This document shows positions 1 to 8,745 of a stretch of 64,000 nucleotides of DNA, piece after piece. Every line of letters begins with the position of its first letter. The stretch's first letter is position 1. Both the position numbers and the translations under genes were made by a program. Source of the stretch: Enhygromyxa salina (GTDB taxonomy: Bacteria > Myxococcota_A > Polyangia > Nannocystales > Nannocystaceae); contig NZ_PVNK01000146.1 of the NCBI RefSeq assembly GCF_002994615.1, positions 1 through 64,000 of the forward strand, given 5' to 3'. Under the pieces are notes generated by a model. The model saw only the letters and a program-made list of their open reading frames with translations, did not search any database and was not told the origin of the DNA.

Positions 1-803
1 TCGGCGACGTCCGTGAACCAGGGGCGGGGGCTCGCGGGGCCCTCGGCGCGCGCTCGGGCGAAGGTGGACCCGCGCCAGCGAAGGTCGAGCTGCTCGCGGG
101 CGATCTGCACGAAGGGCGAGATGCCGAGCTCGTTGACGACCAGGGCCCCGCCCTCGCCGACGCACACGGGCTTGTGCCGGCCGAAGCTGAGCACCCCGAG
201 CTGACCGCCCGCGCCGGGGCAGCGCCCGGAGGTCGTCGCTCCGGCGAAGGCCTGGGCGGCGTCGTCGATGACCGCCACGCCCGCGCCCTCGGCCCACGCC
301 TCGATGGCCTCGAGCTCGACGCGGTCGCCGAGCACGGAGGCGGCGACGACCGCGAGGCAGCGCTCGCTGGCCGCGGCCTCGATGGCCGCGAGATTGGGGA
401 CGGGTCGATCGGGCGCCGTGTCGCACAGCACCGGGGTCAGGCCGACGTCGAGCACGGCCTCGATGACCTGCGGGCAGCCGAAACTGGGGACCACGACCTC
501 GTCGCGGTGGTGGCCCTGCAGCGGCCCCGCGCTCGCGTCGAGCTTGGCCAGGGACAGGGCATGGAGCGCGAGGCTCAGGGCCGCGCGCCCGCTCGTGGTC
601 GGGACCACCCGCTCGGGCTCGCATCGAAGCTGACGACCCAACTCGCAGCGAAGGGCGCGGAGCGTGTCGCGGGCGCTGCCTGGGCGGCCCGGGGCGTCGC
701 CACAGGCGGCGGCCCAATCGATGGCCCGATCGATCGTGAGGGCGGGCGGCCGGCACAGGGGCACGACCAGCTCGCGCGGGTAGGGGTTGTAGCGCGTGTC
801 CAC
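1..803 (-). CDS. DegT/DnrJ/EryC1-family aminotransferase, cut by the window edge
   Basis: Partial gene: about 267 codons of the N-terminal part are visible and the C-terminus lies outside the window. The product is a PLP-dependent sugar or amino-metabolite aminotransferase-like protein. After the start come a TSGRAALSLALHAL stretch typical of the substrate/cofactor cleft, an AVIDDAAQAF segment (the Asp that contacts the PLP ring nitrogen), and the SFGRHKPVCVGEGGALV motif, whose Lys is in the position of the PLP-binding lysine. The GTG start at 803 gives VDTRYNPYPREL and lies 25 nt after the stop of the M20 hydrolase gene, so it is probably the last visible gene of the same operon. It is a second DegT-family member, distinct from the one at 3094-4332. 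The substrate cannot be told from sequence. Confidence 0.8.
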   Translation of the reverse strand, partial: MDTRYNPYPRELVVPLCRPPALTIDRAIDWAAACGDAPGRPGSARDTLRALRCELGRQLRCEPERVVPTTSGRAALSLALHALSLAKLDASAGPLQGHHRDEVVVPSFGCPQVIEAVLDVGLTPVLCDTAPDRPVPNLAAIEAAASERCLAVVAASVLGDRVELEAIEAWAEGAGVAVIDDAAQAFAGATTSGRCPGAGGQLGVLSFGRHKPVCVGEGGALVVNELGISPFVQIAREQLDLRWRGSTFARARAEGPASPRPWFTDVA

Positions 804-828
804 GAGCTTTGACTCTCGACAGGCTCGA

Positions 829-2136
829 TCAACCAGACAGGCTCGCGTCGCCAGAGAAGGCGGCGCGCAGGGTTTCGTGGATCACTCGGGTGTAGACCTT
901 CAGCTCGTCGAGGCTGACGTATTCGTCGGGGCCGTGGGCGCGGGCGAGGCTGCCGGGGCCGTAGATGACCGTGGGGATCGAGAAGGACTCGAAGATCCGC
1001 GCGTCGCAGGCGCTCGGAAAGTCCCGGGCCTCGCGGCGCGCGGGGTCGAGCTCGACGACGCCCTCGAGCTGGGCGCGCAGCCCCGCAGCCAGGCCCTCGT
1101 GGCCGCCCTGGCTGGCTGGGAAGCGCAGGCCGTAGGGGCCGACCTGGGGCGCCTCGTCGGGGAAGGCCGCACGTAGCCGGGAGTCGAGTTCGGAGAGCAC
1201 GGCGCTGAGGGGCAGCGAGGGCGGCAGCGCGGCGGTGACCAGGAGCTCGGCCGAGGCCGCGGGCACGGCAGCGTCGGAGCCCCCGCGCAGCACCCCGACG
1301 CACAGCGAGCGCACCGGATCGCCGCCGAGCTGCTCACGGCACCACTGGTTGAGCTCCTCGATGATCGTGAACACCTGCACGGCCTGGCTCAGCGCGTTGG
1401 CCGAGCCCTCGCTCAGGCACATGTGCCGGGGGCGGCCACCGCAGACCACCTTGAATTGCTCGAAGGAGCGGGTCCGCGTGCACACGGCCCCGTCCGTGGG
1501 CTCGCCGATGAGCGCGGCGTCGACTTGGCCGTCGAGGGTCGAGAGGGTGGCCAGAGTCCCGTTGCCGCCAATCTCCTCGTCGACGACGAAGTGCAGGAGC
1601 AAGCGCCCGCCTAGGTGCGCGCCCTCGGCCTTGGCCCGGCTCAGGTCCTCCGCGACCGCGACGAAGCAGGCCACGGCGCCGAGCATGTCGCTGCTGCCCC
1701 GGCCGTAGAGGCGGCCGTCCTCGACCCTCGGCTTGCGCCAGCCCTCGGCCCTGGACCACTGCTCTGGCGCGGTCACGAACTCGACGTCGACGTGGCCGTT
1801 GAGCAGCACCGTCGGCCCGGGCGCGCCGAAGTCGAGCTCGCAGACCAGGTTCTCGCGCACGGTCTCGCGGTAGCTGGCGAAGGAGCCCCCGAAGTTCTCG
1901 ACGTGGACGTAGCAGGGGTGGTCCTCGATCTCCTCGTCGTAGATCCGGCGCCGGCGGACGCTGGCCCCGAGCGCGCGCATCCGCTGCTCGAGGTAGTCCA
2001 TGGCGTGGCGCTGGCCGTCGCTGCCGTACACGGGGTGCATGGCGATGAGCGCCGAGGCGGTCTCGACGATGGCGGCGGTGTCGAGCGCCGAGCTGGCCGA
2101 GTTGGAGGGGATGGGCGTGGCGATGGGCGTGTTCAT
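829..2136 (-). CDS. M20-family metallohydrolase (ArgE/DapE/carboxypeptidase G2-like)
   Basis: Zinc-dependent amidohydrolase of the M20 family, 435 aa. Metal-ligand motifs are in order: NGHVDVEF (His and the following Asp), GRGSSDMLGA (bridging Asp), VVDEEIGGNG (catalytic and metal Glu pair), then a lid/dimerisation domain and a C-terminal histidine near YGPGSLARAHGPDE. Members deacylate N-acyl amino acids or cleave dipeptide-like amides. The ATG at 2136 is preferred over in-frame codons further upstream because it falls 2 nt after the stop of the TIM-barrel gene, which implies translational coupling. Its position between two aminotransferases and a sugar isomerase-like protein suggests that it trims an N-acyl group from an amino-sugar or amino-acid intermediate; this role is inference. 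Confidence 0.85.
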   Translation of the reverse strand: MNTPIATPIPSNSASSALDTAAIVETASALIAMHPVYGSDGQRHAMDYLEQRMRALGASVRRRRIYDEEIEDHPCYVHVENFGGSFASYRETVRENLVCELDFGAPGPTVLLNGHVDVEFVTAPEQWSRAEGWRKPRVEDGRLYGRGSSDMLGAVACFVAVAEDLSRAKAEGAHLGGRLLLHFVVDEEIGGNGTLATLSTLDGQVDAALIGEPTDGAVCTRTRSFEQFKVVCGGRPRHMCLSEGSANALSQAVQVFTIIEELNQWCREQLGGDPVRSLCVGVLRGGSDAAVPAASAELLVTAALPPSLPLSAVLSELDSRLRAAFPDEAPQVGPYGLRFPASQGGHEGLAAGLRAQLEGVVELDPARREARDFPSACDARIFESFSIPTVIYGPGSLARAHGPDEYVSLDELKVYTRVIHETLRAAFSGDASLSG

Positions 2137-2138
2137 GG

Positions 2139-3092
2139 TCAGCGAGGGGGCGCGGTTGCGGGCCGTTTGGCGGACAGGTGCGCGGCGCACCAGCGCATCA
2201 CGGCGCGGGTGTTGACGCGGTTGCGGTAGTCGTCCTCGGCGACCTCGAAGGTGACCTGCTGGACGTGGTCGAGGCCGTGCATGGCGGACAGGAGCTGCGC
2301 GTAGGTCGACTCGGGCAGGCTCGCCGCCCAGGGCGTCTGGCCCTCGAAGCAGCGCGAGCGCTGGCCATCGGGGCCGGGTTGGGTCCGGGCGAGGCCGCGG
2401 AACGCGGAGAAATGCCAGTGGACGATCTCCGGGGCCAGATCGAGGAAGTCGAACAGTCCGTGCTCGCGCAGCGAGGGGTAGGCCTGGCGCTCCCGCTCAT
2501 CGAGCACGCTGGCGCGCAGCTGCTCGAGCACGTGGATGGTGTAGCTGTAGTGGCAAAGGTCCCAGGTCACGCGCAGCTGGCCGCCGCACAGCCCCTCGAA
2601 GTCGCTGGGGAAGACCAGGGTCGGGTCGAGCTCTCGGCCGTAGTTGCCCATGATCGGCATGTTCTCGAGCCCGACCCAAAAGGGTGCGTGGCGGAGGCGG
2701 TCGCGCAGGTGCACGCAGAACTCGGCGAAGCGTTCGCGGGTGCGCACGGCCAGCTCCGGGGTCCACTCCTCGACCGGGCGGATCTGGTTGGAGTGGAGCA
2801 CGATCCCCGCGACGCCGAACTGGTCGGCGAGCTCGAAGCACTGCCACAGCCGTCGGCGCACGGCCTCGTCCTCGACGTAGTTGGCGCGGTTGACCGGGAA
2901 GTGAAACAGCAGCCGCCCCGGCGGCATGCGCCCGGCGACCTCGGCGAGGTTGCGCTGGACCAGGGCCCAGCGCTCGGCCTCGACCAGGTCCTTGGCGTCG
3001 AACACCACGGCCTCGACGGCCAGGTCCTCGTCGGCCCAGTCGGGGTCGAACTGGCTCAGGTCCGTGGCCAAGAAGGGCAGGCAAAAGCGCAT
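2139..3092 (-). CDS. Xylose-isomerase-like TIM-barrel protein
   Basis: Protein of 317 aa with the layout of sugar phosphate isomerases/epimerases (AP endonuclease family 2 fold). There are alternating beta strands and helices, acidic and His residues at strand ends (VGLENMPIMGNYGRE, TWDLCHYSYT, EIVHWHFSAF), and a final FEVAEDDY strand. These residues probably bind a divalent metal. The start MRFCLPFL at 3092 is chosen because the stop of the upstream aminotransferase is one base away (TGAGATG). In family terms this could isomerise or epimerise a ketose-like intermediate. It sits between an aminotransferase and an M20 hydrolase, so it is probably a step in the same pathway. Exact substrate unknown. 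Confidence 0.75.
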   Translation of the reverse strand: MRFCLPFLATDLSQFDPDWADEDLAVEAVVFDAKDLVEAERWALVQRNLAEVAGRMPPGRLLFHFPVNRANYVEDEAVRRRLWQCFELADQFGVAGIVLHSNQIRPVEEWTPELAVRTRERFAEFCVHLRDRLRHAPFWVGLENMPIMGNYGRELDPTLVFPSDFEGLCGGQLRVTWDLCHYSYTIHVLEQLRASVLDERERQAYPSLREHGLFDFLDLAPEIVHWHFSAFRGLARTQPGPDGQRSRCFEGQTPWAASLPESTYAQLLSAMHGLDHVQQVTFEVAEDDYRNRVNTRAVMRWCAAHLSAKRPATAPPR

Positions 3093-3093
3093 C

Positions 3094-4332
3094 TCAGCCG
3101 CCTCCAAGGGCGCCGTCGAGAGCGGCGAGGACCCGGCGCTGGGCGGCCTCGTCGAGCTCGGGGAACATCGGCAGGCTGAGCAGGCGCGGGCCGATGTCGT
3201 CGAGGACGGGGAAGCGGGCGCTGGCGACGAGGGCCTGGCTGGCGAACGCGGGCTGTTGGTGCAGCGGAACGTAGTGGACCTGCGGGCGGACCCCCGCGGC
3301 GAACAGGCGCTCGAACAGGGTGAAGCGATCGACGGCGCCTTGCTCGAGGGTGACCGGGAACAGGTGGTAGGACGAGTCGCCCAGGCGCGTGGGCGTGCGG
3401 CAGCGCAGACGCGAGTCGCTGGCGAAGGCGTGGTGGTAGCGATCGGCGATCGCGAGGCGACGCTCGCGGTTGGCCTCCAGGCGCCCAAGCTGCACGTGGG
3501 CGATGGCCGCGTGGAACTCGGACAGGCGCAGGTTCAGGCCCGGGGTCGCGACCTCGTAGAACCAGGGATTGGGCCGACCCCGGGTGGTCGCCAGCTCCGG
3601 GGCGCCGCCGCTGCGATCCATGTTGTGGCTGCGGAGCATCCGCAGCCTCGCGGCGAGCTCGGGGGAGCGGGTGAATACGGCCCCGCCCTCGCCGCTGGCG
3701 ACGTTCTTGGTCGGGTGGAAGCTGAACACCGCGCCCATGGAGCTGCGCGCGGGCTGCCAGTGGCGCAGACCCTCACCGCCGTGGCGGTACAGGCCGAGGC
3801 CGTGGCAGCCGTCCTCGAACAGGACCGCGTCGTGGACCCGGGTGAGCTCGGCGATGGCGTCGAGGCCAGCGTCGGCGCCGGCGAACAGCACCGGGTTGAC
3901 GACGACCAGCTCGTAGTCGCCGCGGACCCGCTCGAGCAGGGCGGCCAGGCTCGCGGGCGACATGTTGAGGCTCTCGGGGTCGACGTCGACCAGCCCGAGC
4001 TCGTAGCCCGTCTGCAGGGCGCAGGCCGGCCCGGCCGCGAAGTTGAGGGCCGAGCTGAGGTAGAGGGCGCGGCGGCGCGGCGGCGCCCCGAAGGGCTCGT
4101 CGCGGCCGAGGCCGCGGAGCTCGGCGAGCATGGCGTAGAGCGCGAGGGTGCCGTTGGCCATGGCCACGACCTCCCCCGGGGCCTCGGGATCGCTCAGCAG
4201 CTCGGCGAGGGCGGCCTCGAGGCGCGCAAGGTAGGGCCCGCCGGTCCAGTGCCCCGAGCGCAGCACCTCGAGCAGGGCCTCGGCTTCCTCGGGGCCCCAG
4301 CTCGGGCGCACGTAGGGGATGGTCGCGGCCAT
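3094..4332 (-). CDS. DegT/DnrJ/EryC1 sugar aminotransferase
   Basis: PLP-dependent aminotransferase of 412 aa, similar in layout to ArnB/PseC-type enzymes that transaminate keto-sugars on nucleotide carriers. Visible motifs: PYVRPSWGPEEAEALLEVLRSGHWTGGPYL at the N-terminus (family signature, described from position 1 on), MANGTLALYAML, LFEDGCHGLG (Asp against PLP), and SFHPTKNVASGEGGAVF, whose Lys should form the Schiff base. The C-terminal HYVPLH and SLPMFPEL motifs are also family hallmarks. The ATG at 4332 overlaps the TGA of the epimerase by one base (TGATG), so translation is coupled. Together with the epimerase it would make an amino-sugar or cyclitol-like product. Confidence 0.9.
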   Translation of the reverse strand: MAATIPYVRPSWGPEEAEALLEVLRSGHWTGGPYLARLEAALAELLSDPEAPGEVVAMANGTLALYAMLAELRGLGRDEPFGAPPRRRALYLSSALNFAAGPACALQTGYELGLVDVDPESLNMSPASLAALLERVRGDYELVVVNPVLFAGADAGLDAIAELTRVHDAVLFEDGCHGLGLYRHGGEGLRHWQPARSSMGAVFSFHPTKNVASGEGGAVFTRSPELAARLRMLRSHNMDRSGGAPELATTRGRPNPWFYEVATPGLNLRLSEFHAAIAHVQLGRLEANRERRLAIADRYHHAFASDSRLRCRTPTRLGDSSYHLFPVTLEQGAVDRFTLFERLFAAGVRPQVHYVPLHQQPAFASQALVASARFPVLDDIGPRLLSLPMFPELDEAAQRRVLAALDGALGGG

Positions 4333-5309
4333 CAGCCCCGGGCCTCCGCGGCGCCCGAGCCCGCGCGCACGCTGTCGAGGGTCCGGCGCACGCCCTCGCT
4401 CAGCGGCGTCGTGGGACGAAAGCCCAGGGCCGCCCGAGCCTTGCGGTTGTCGGCGACGCGACGGGTGACCTCGAAGCGCTTGGACCGACCCACGGCCGGG
4501 TCCTCGTGGTCGCGGTGCAAGACCCGAGGCCGCTCGCCGGCGCTCAGGCACACGAGCTGGGCCAAGCTGGCGATGGTCAAGGTCTCCTCGGACACGAGGT
4601 TGAACACCTCGAGGCTCCCCGCGGCCTTGGCCGGGGCGCGGGCGTCGAGAGCGGAGACCATGGCCGCCGCGATGTCGTCGATGAAGGTGAAGGTCCGGGT
4701 TTGGAGGCCGTCACCGTGGACGACAGGCGCCTCGCCTTGGAGCGCGGCCCGGCAAAAGGCCGGGATCACGAAGTCCGCGCGCTGCCCGGGGCCGTAGGCG
4801 TTGAACAGCCGAAACACGGTGTAGCTCAGGCGCGCGCCCTCGGGGCTGGCCGCGGCCGCGGCCATGAGCTCCTCGCTGGCGATCTTGCTGCGCGCGTAGG
4901 CCGAGCGCGGGGCGGGCTCGTCCTGCTCGCGGAAGATCTGACCGGGCTCGCCGTCGCCGTAGATCTCGGACGACGAGGTGAACAGCAGGTGCTCGACCGA
5001 GGGCGTGGCGACGGCCGCGGCGATCACCGCTCGCATGCCGCCGACGTTGACCTGCTCGACGATGTCCTCGCGCTCTTGGCAGGCGCGCACGCCCAGGGCG
5101 GCGGCGAGGTGGAACACGGCCTGCTGCCCGGCGAAGGCCTCGCGCAGGGCGGCCTCATCGAGGATGCTGGCCTCGATCCAGCGTGTGCTCGGGCCCAAGT
5201 CGGCGGGCGCCGGGGCGGTGTCGAGGATCGTCAGGGTGTGCGCGTTGCCGAGGGCGCGGCGCAAGGCCTGGCCGACAAAGCCGGCTCCGCCGGTGATCAA
5301 GATCTTCAT
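4332..5309 (-). CDS. NAD-dependent epimerase/dehydratase (extended SDR)
   Basis: Nucleotide-sugar modifying enzyme of 325 aa, near UDP-glucose 4-epimerases and NDP-sugar dehydratases. The N-terminal TGGAGFVGQAL is the Rossmann GxxGxxG motif, FHLAAALGV is the NAD loop, SSSEIYGDGEP carries the catalytic Ser region, and YARSK is the YxxxK catalytic pair. RLFNAYGPGQ and FTFIDDIAAAM are typical of the epimerase branch. The start is 88 nt downstream of the luxA-like stop, with no strong terminator between, so co-transcription with the lux genes is possible. It probably supplies the 4-keto or epimerised sugar used by the next gene. Confidence 0.88.
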   Translation of the reverse strand: MKILITGGAGFVGQALRRALGNAHTLTILDTAPAPADLGPSTRWIEASILDEAALREAFAGQQAVFHLAAALGVRACQEREDIVEQVNVGGMRAVIAAAVATPSVEHLLFTSSSEIYGDGEPGQIFREQDEPAPRSAYARSKIASEELMAAAAASPEGARLSYTVFRLFNAYGPGQRADFVIPAFCRAALQGEAPVVHGDGLQTRTFTFIDDIAAAMVSALDARAPAKAAGSLEVFNLVSEETLTIASLAQLVCLSAGERPRVLHRDHEDPAVGRSKRFEVTRRVADNRKARAALGFRPTTPLSEGVRRTLDSVRAGSGAAEARG

Positions 5310-5397
5310 CGCTATGAGTCTCGCTGGAAGAGTCTGGGGGCGAGCCCGGGGCGCTCTGCGGCTCCGGGGCCCACGAAAGAGGTGGGAGTTGAGAGGC

Positions 5398-6489
5398 TCA
5401 GATCTTGGCGCCGCGGATGTGCGGGCGGACCTGCTCGTCGAACAGCTTCATCGACTCGAGCACGCGGTCGCGGTCGCCGATAGCCTCAAAGCCGACGACC
5501 ACGCGCTTGACCCCGGTCACGTCGATGACGTGCTGGATGGTCTCGATGGCGTCCTCGGGGGTACCGATGGCGTTGAGGCGCAGGAGGTTGTCGACCACCT
5601 TGCTGATCGCCGTGTCGCCCTTGATGACCGCCTCGCGCCACTTGCGTAGGTGCCAGTCGTAGCACTCGACGCCGTGCTCGCGGACGATGTCGATGATGTT
5701 CTGGGCCTTCTCGACGGCGTCCTCGAACCAGTTGAGGTAGTGGCGGCACTCCTCGCGCACGCGCTCGCGGTCGGGATCGACGGCGACGATCATCGCGATC
5801 GTGTGCTCGATGCCGTCGGGGTCATGACCGTGCTCCTCGGCGAGCGCGCGGTAGAGCTCGACGTTGCTGGCTTTCTCGTTGTGCTCGATGTCGTGCTGCA
5901 TGATCATCGGCAGGCCGTTCTTGGCCGCCCACTCGATGGTCGAGGGCGACATCGCGGCGCAGACCATGGGCATCTTGTCGGAGTAGGGGCGGGGGTTGAC
6001 CGGGACCGGCGGGAAGTTGAGGAAGGGGCCGTCGCTGCCGACCACACCCTTGGTCCACGCCTCTTGCATGATGTCGTAGTAATTGTGGGTCAACGCGCGG
6101 GTGTCGTGGATGTCGACGCCAAACACGGTGAAGTCCTTGTCGAAGAAGCCGCGGCCGATGCCGAGGATGAAGCGGCCGTCGCTGAGCTGGTCGAGTAGCG
6201 CGGCCTGTTCGGCGAGGCGCACGGGGTGCTCGAGGGGCAGGATGTTGATGGCCGTGCCGACCTTGATCCGTCGGGTCGCGCCGAGGATGTAGGAGGCCAT
6301 GACCATGGGCGAGCCGCACAGGCCGTAGTCGGTGAAGTGGTGCTCGAGCATCCAGGCGCTCTCAAAGCCCATCTCCTCGGCGACCTGGCCGTAGAATTTG
6401 GCGTTCTCCAGCACCCGCCGCTCGGTGAACTGGGGCGGACGGGCGGTGTTCAAGAACATTCCCCATTTGATGTCTTCGGATTGCGTCAT
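5398..6489 (-). CDS. luxA: LuxA-type bacterial luciferase alpha subunit homologue (flavin monooxygenase)
   Basis: Protein of 363 aa, the length of luciferase alpha chains (about 355). It follows LuxA along its whole length: WMLEHHFTDYGLCG (His50-His51, equivalent to Vibrio His44-His45; the first is the essential base), HPVRLAEQAALLDQLSDGRF, GIGRGFFDKDFTVFG, STIEWAAKNGLPMI, and a C-terminal GTPEDAIETIQ..IDVTG. The mobile-loop region (about 277-313) has the alpha-type length, which beta subunits lack. Two active-site positions differ from Vibrio harveyi: Cys106 is Gly112 and Glu175 is Met180. The enzyme would oxidise reduced FMN and a long-chain aldehyde with oxygen. The start at 6489 is set by GGAGA 8 nt upstream; an ATG 27 nt further out is less likely. 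No luxB is next to it, so a homodimer, or a non-luminous monooxygenase, is possible. Confidence 0.9.
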   Translation of the reverse strand: MTQSEDIKWGMFLNTARPPQFTERRVLENAKFYGQVAEEMGFESAWMLEHHFTDYGLCGSPMVMASYILGATRRIKVGTAINILPLEHPVRLAEQAALLDQLSDGRFILGIGRGFFDKDFTVFGVDIHDTRALTHNYYDIMQEAWTKGVVGSDGPFLNFPPVPVNPRPYSDKMPMVCAAMSPSTIEWAAKNGLPMIMQHDIEHNEKASNVELYRALAEEHGHDPDGIEHTIAMIVAVDPDRERVREECRHYLNWFEDAVEKAQNIIDIVREHGVECYDWHLRKWREAVIKGDTAISKVVDNLLRLNAIGTPEDAIETIQHVIDVTGVKRVVVGFEAIGDRDRVLESMKLFDEQVRPHIRGAKI

Positions 6490-6623
6490 CGTGTTTCGTC
6501 TCCAGGACGCAGCCAAGGCGGCGCCAGGCGTCGACCGAGGGCGGCCGAGCGCGGGCGAGGGGCTGCGCGGGTTCGTGGCTAACTATGCAGATTGCGTCTC
6601 GTCGTGGTGTGAGGTGGGGGTGG

Positions 6624-7580
6624 TCAGCGGGTTGAGCGGCGGCGCTCGGCGATGACCTGGGTGGTCAACATCTCGAAGGTAGGCTCGCGCTCGAGGGCGG
6701 GGAAGCTCGGGGGCAGGGCGGCGCGCTGGACCTCCCCGCTGGTGCAGTTCTCGAGGGCCATGACCGCGCCGGTCAGCTCGCGCAGCATGGCCTGGGCGAT
6801 GCGCGGGTTCTTGGCCAGGTTGTGGCCCGAGCCCTCGAGCTTGCACATGCGCCGCTCGGGGTGATTCGCGAGGTCGAGGGCCTCCTCGACCTCGCGCTCG
6901 AGCACCCAGTCGTCGTCCCGGGCGATGAACGCGACGATCGGCAGCGTCGCGCGATCGAGCTCGACGCGGGTGGTTGCGGCCGGGTTCCAGCCCCGCTCGT
7001 GGGCGTCGGTCGCAAAGCCGAGGGTCCGGATGTGGTGGCGATCCTCGAACACCACCGTGGGCGGGAGCTCGGCCGGGGGCGAGGCCATGTGGTCGACCCC
7101 GAACACCCGCGTGAGGGTCGCGCGCAGGTCGGTCACGCCGACGGCGGTGACCAGGTAGCGGATCTTGGCGCGCTCGCTGGCCACCCGGTAGGCGATGCGC
7201 GCGGACAAGCTGGTCGCGATGACGCCGAGGGACTCGACGCCGCGCTCGCGGGCGAGCCAGTCGAGAACCTGGTCCATGCTGAAGCGGCCGGTGCTCATAG
7301 TGAAGTCGGCCAGCTCGCCGCTGCTCGGGCCCCGGTGGTCGAGGGGGTCGTAGCGGTACACCGCGAAGCCGTTGGCGCACAGGTAGGCGGCCGTGGCCGC
7401 GAGACTGTACATTCGGCCGCAAAATCCCGGGGCGAGCAGGACCGTGCCGCGCAGGGGCGCCTCGGACTGCGGGCGAGAGTGCCAGATTACGATCTGGCGG
7501 CCATCGTCGAGGCGCAGCACCGACTCTTCGGTCGTCACGGCGGCGGGGATCTCCGACTCTGATTTCTCATCCCTTGGCAT
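6624..7580 (-). CDS. luxD: LuxD acyl-transferase (fatty acyl thioesterase of the Lux fatty acid reductase complex)
   Basis: Alpha/beta hydrolase of 318 aa that releases the fatty acid (myristate in known systems) from acyl carriers for LuxE and LuxC. It matches LuxD motifs throughout: YRYDPLDHRGPSSGELADFTMSTG from about residue 76, IATSLSARIAYR with the serine nucleophile elbow (Ser124), LVTAVGVTDLRATL, FIARDDDWV with the catalytic Asp, and GSGHNLAKN with catalytic His253. The ATG at 7580 (MPRDEK) overlaps the end of luxE by 14 nt, which indicates coupling. A gap of about 134 bp separates it from luxA. The N-terminus is about 12 residues longer than in Vibrio. Confidence 0.95.
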   Translation of the reverse strand: MPRDEKSESEIPAAVTTEESVLRLDDGRQIVIWHSRPQSEAPLRGTVLLAPGFCGRMYSLAATAAYLCANGFAVYRYDPLDHRGPSSGELADFTMSTGRFSMDQVLDWLARERGVESLGVIATSLSARIAYRVASERAKIRYLVTAVGVTDLRATLTRVFGVDHMASPPAELPPTVVFEDRHHIRTLGFATDAHERGWNPAATTRVELDRATLPIVAFIARDDDWVLEREVEEALDLANHPERRMCKLEGSGHNLAKNPRIAQAMLRELTGAVMALENCTSGEVQRAALPPSFPALEREPTFEMLTTQVIAERRRSTR

Positions 7581-8745
7581 GAATTTGTCCCATCTTGAGG
7601 GCGCAGCCCTTGGCCGCGCGAGATTCGAGGCGTCGCAGGATTTCAACGCGGGTACCCTCGCGGCCGCAGGCGCAGCGACCCTGGCGGACGATGCCCACGT
7701 CCTCGGTGACGATGAAGCAGGGGTAGGCCGAGCACGAGGCGTCGAGGTAGCTCATCATCCCCTCCTCGCCGAAGCCCACGGGCTGGAGGGTCTCGGGGTC
7801 GCGAGCGGCGACGTGGACCCACGGGGGCACGTGCTTTTCGTGGGCCTCGCACTCGAACAGCACGGTGTTGAGCTCGACTTGGTTGAACACGTCGCGGACC
7901 TGGGCCTCGGAGGCCAGGCCGAAGCGCCGCGCCACCGCGGCCCGGAACTGTGGCTTGGGGATGGCCCGGCCGCCGAAGCGCTTCCACCCGCCGGCGGTCA
8001 GGATCGTGGCCCGCTCGCCGGCCTGCAGCTGCACGCCGCGGCGTTCCATGTGCTCGCACAGGTCGAGGACGTGGAAGGGCGGGCCGACGACGATGAGGTG
8101 CTCGTAGTCGGCGAGCAAGGCCTGGGCGAGGCTCGAGATCTCGTCGAGGGCGGCTTCATCCCGAGGCACCCGGGACTCGGACCAGTACAGGGCCTCGATC
8201 AGGCTCATCACGTACTGGAACCACACGTCCTCGACGCGCTCGCGCCCGGGCCCGAGGTTGATGACCGCGACCTCGTCTTCGTCCCAGTCGGCGAGCAGAC
8301 CCACGCTGCCGTGGACCGAGCCGACCATGCGCTCGAGGCTGGCGCGGTCTCGGGGGACGCGGCTGGGCTGGCCCGAGGTCCCCGAGCTTCGGTACCAGCG
8401 CTCGACGGCCTCGGGCTCGACGCTGCGCAGGTCCGCGAACTTGAACACGCGGGTCGACACGAGGGGGATGTCGGCGAGGGCGACCGCTTCAGGCTCGGCG
8501 GCCCCGCTGCGTTCATAGTAGTCGCGGTAGGCCGGGCAGCGCGCGAGGTGTTCGCGCAGCGCCTGGCGGATCAACGCCTCGCCGAGCTCGCGCTGGCGGT
8601 CGAGGGGCAGCTCGTACCAGGGATCTTCGGCGAAGATTAGCCCGTCGATCGCCGTGCGCGCGTCGATGATGCGCACGCCCGCGTCGGCAGCCGCTGCTCC
8701 GGACTCCTCGCCGACGGGGTGGGAAGTGGGCGCGGCGTGAGTCAC
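7567..8745 (-). CDS. luxE: LuxE acyl-protein synthetase (fatty acid-AMP ligase subunit)
   Basis: Protein of 392 aa that activates the free fatty acid with ATP and carries the acyl group on a cysteine for transfer to LuxC. Motifs shared with known LuxE are WYRSSGTSGQPSRVPRDRAS (adenylation P-loop), INLGPGRERVEDVWFQYVMS, FNQVELNTVLFECEAHEKHV, PPWVHVAARDPETLQP, and MMSYLDASCSAYPCFIVTED. The C-terminal KGCALKMG places Cys381 where the acyl-accepting cysteine of Vibrio LuxE lies. An added Cys-rich turn (RCACGREG) precedes it. The GTG start at 8745 overlaps the luxC stop (GTGA), so luxC and luxE are translationally coupled. The gene order is C-E-D-A, unlike the usual luxCDABE. Confidence 0.95.
   Translation of the reverse strand: MTHAAPTSHPVGEESGAAAADAGVRIIDARTAIDGLIFAEDPWYELPLDRQRELGEALIRQALREHLARCPAYRDYYERSGAAEPEAVALADIPLVSTRVFKFADLRSVEPEAVERWYRSSGTSGQPSRVPRDRASLERMVGSVHGSVGLLADWDEDEVAVINLGPGRERVEDVWFQYVMSLIEALYWSESRVPRDEAALDEISSLAQALLADYEHLIVVGPPFHVLDLCEHMERRGVQLQAGERATILTAGGWKRFGGRAIPKPQFRAAVARRFGLASEAQVRDVFNQVELNTVLFECEAHEKHVPPWVHVAARDPETLQPVGFGEEGMMSYLDASCSAYPCFIVTEDVGIVRQGRCACGREGTRVEILRRLESRAAKGCALKMGQIHAKG

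Noticed and set aside
5310-5397. A luxB or luxG gene between luxA and the epimerase
   Set aside because: Only 88 bp are present; no coding capacity. No other luciferase-like or flavin reductase gene was seen anywhere in the window.
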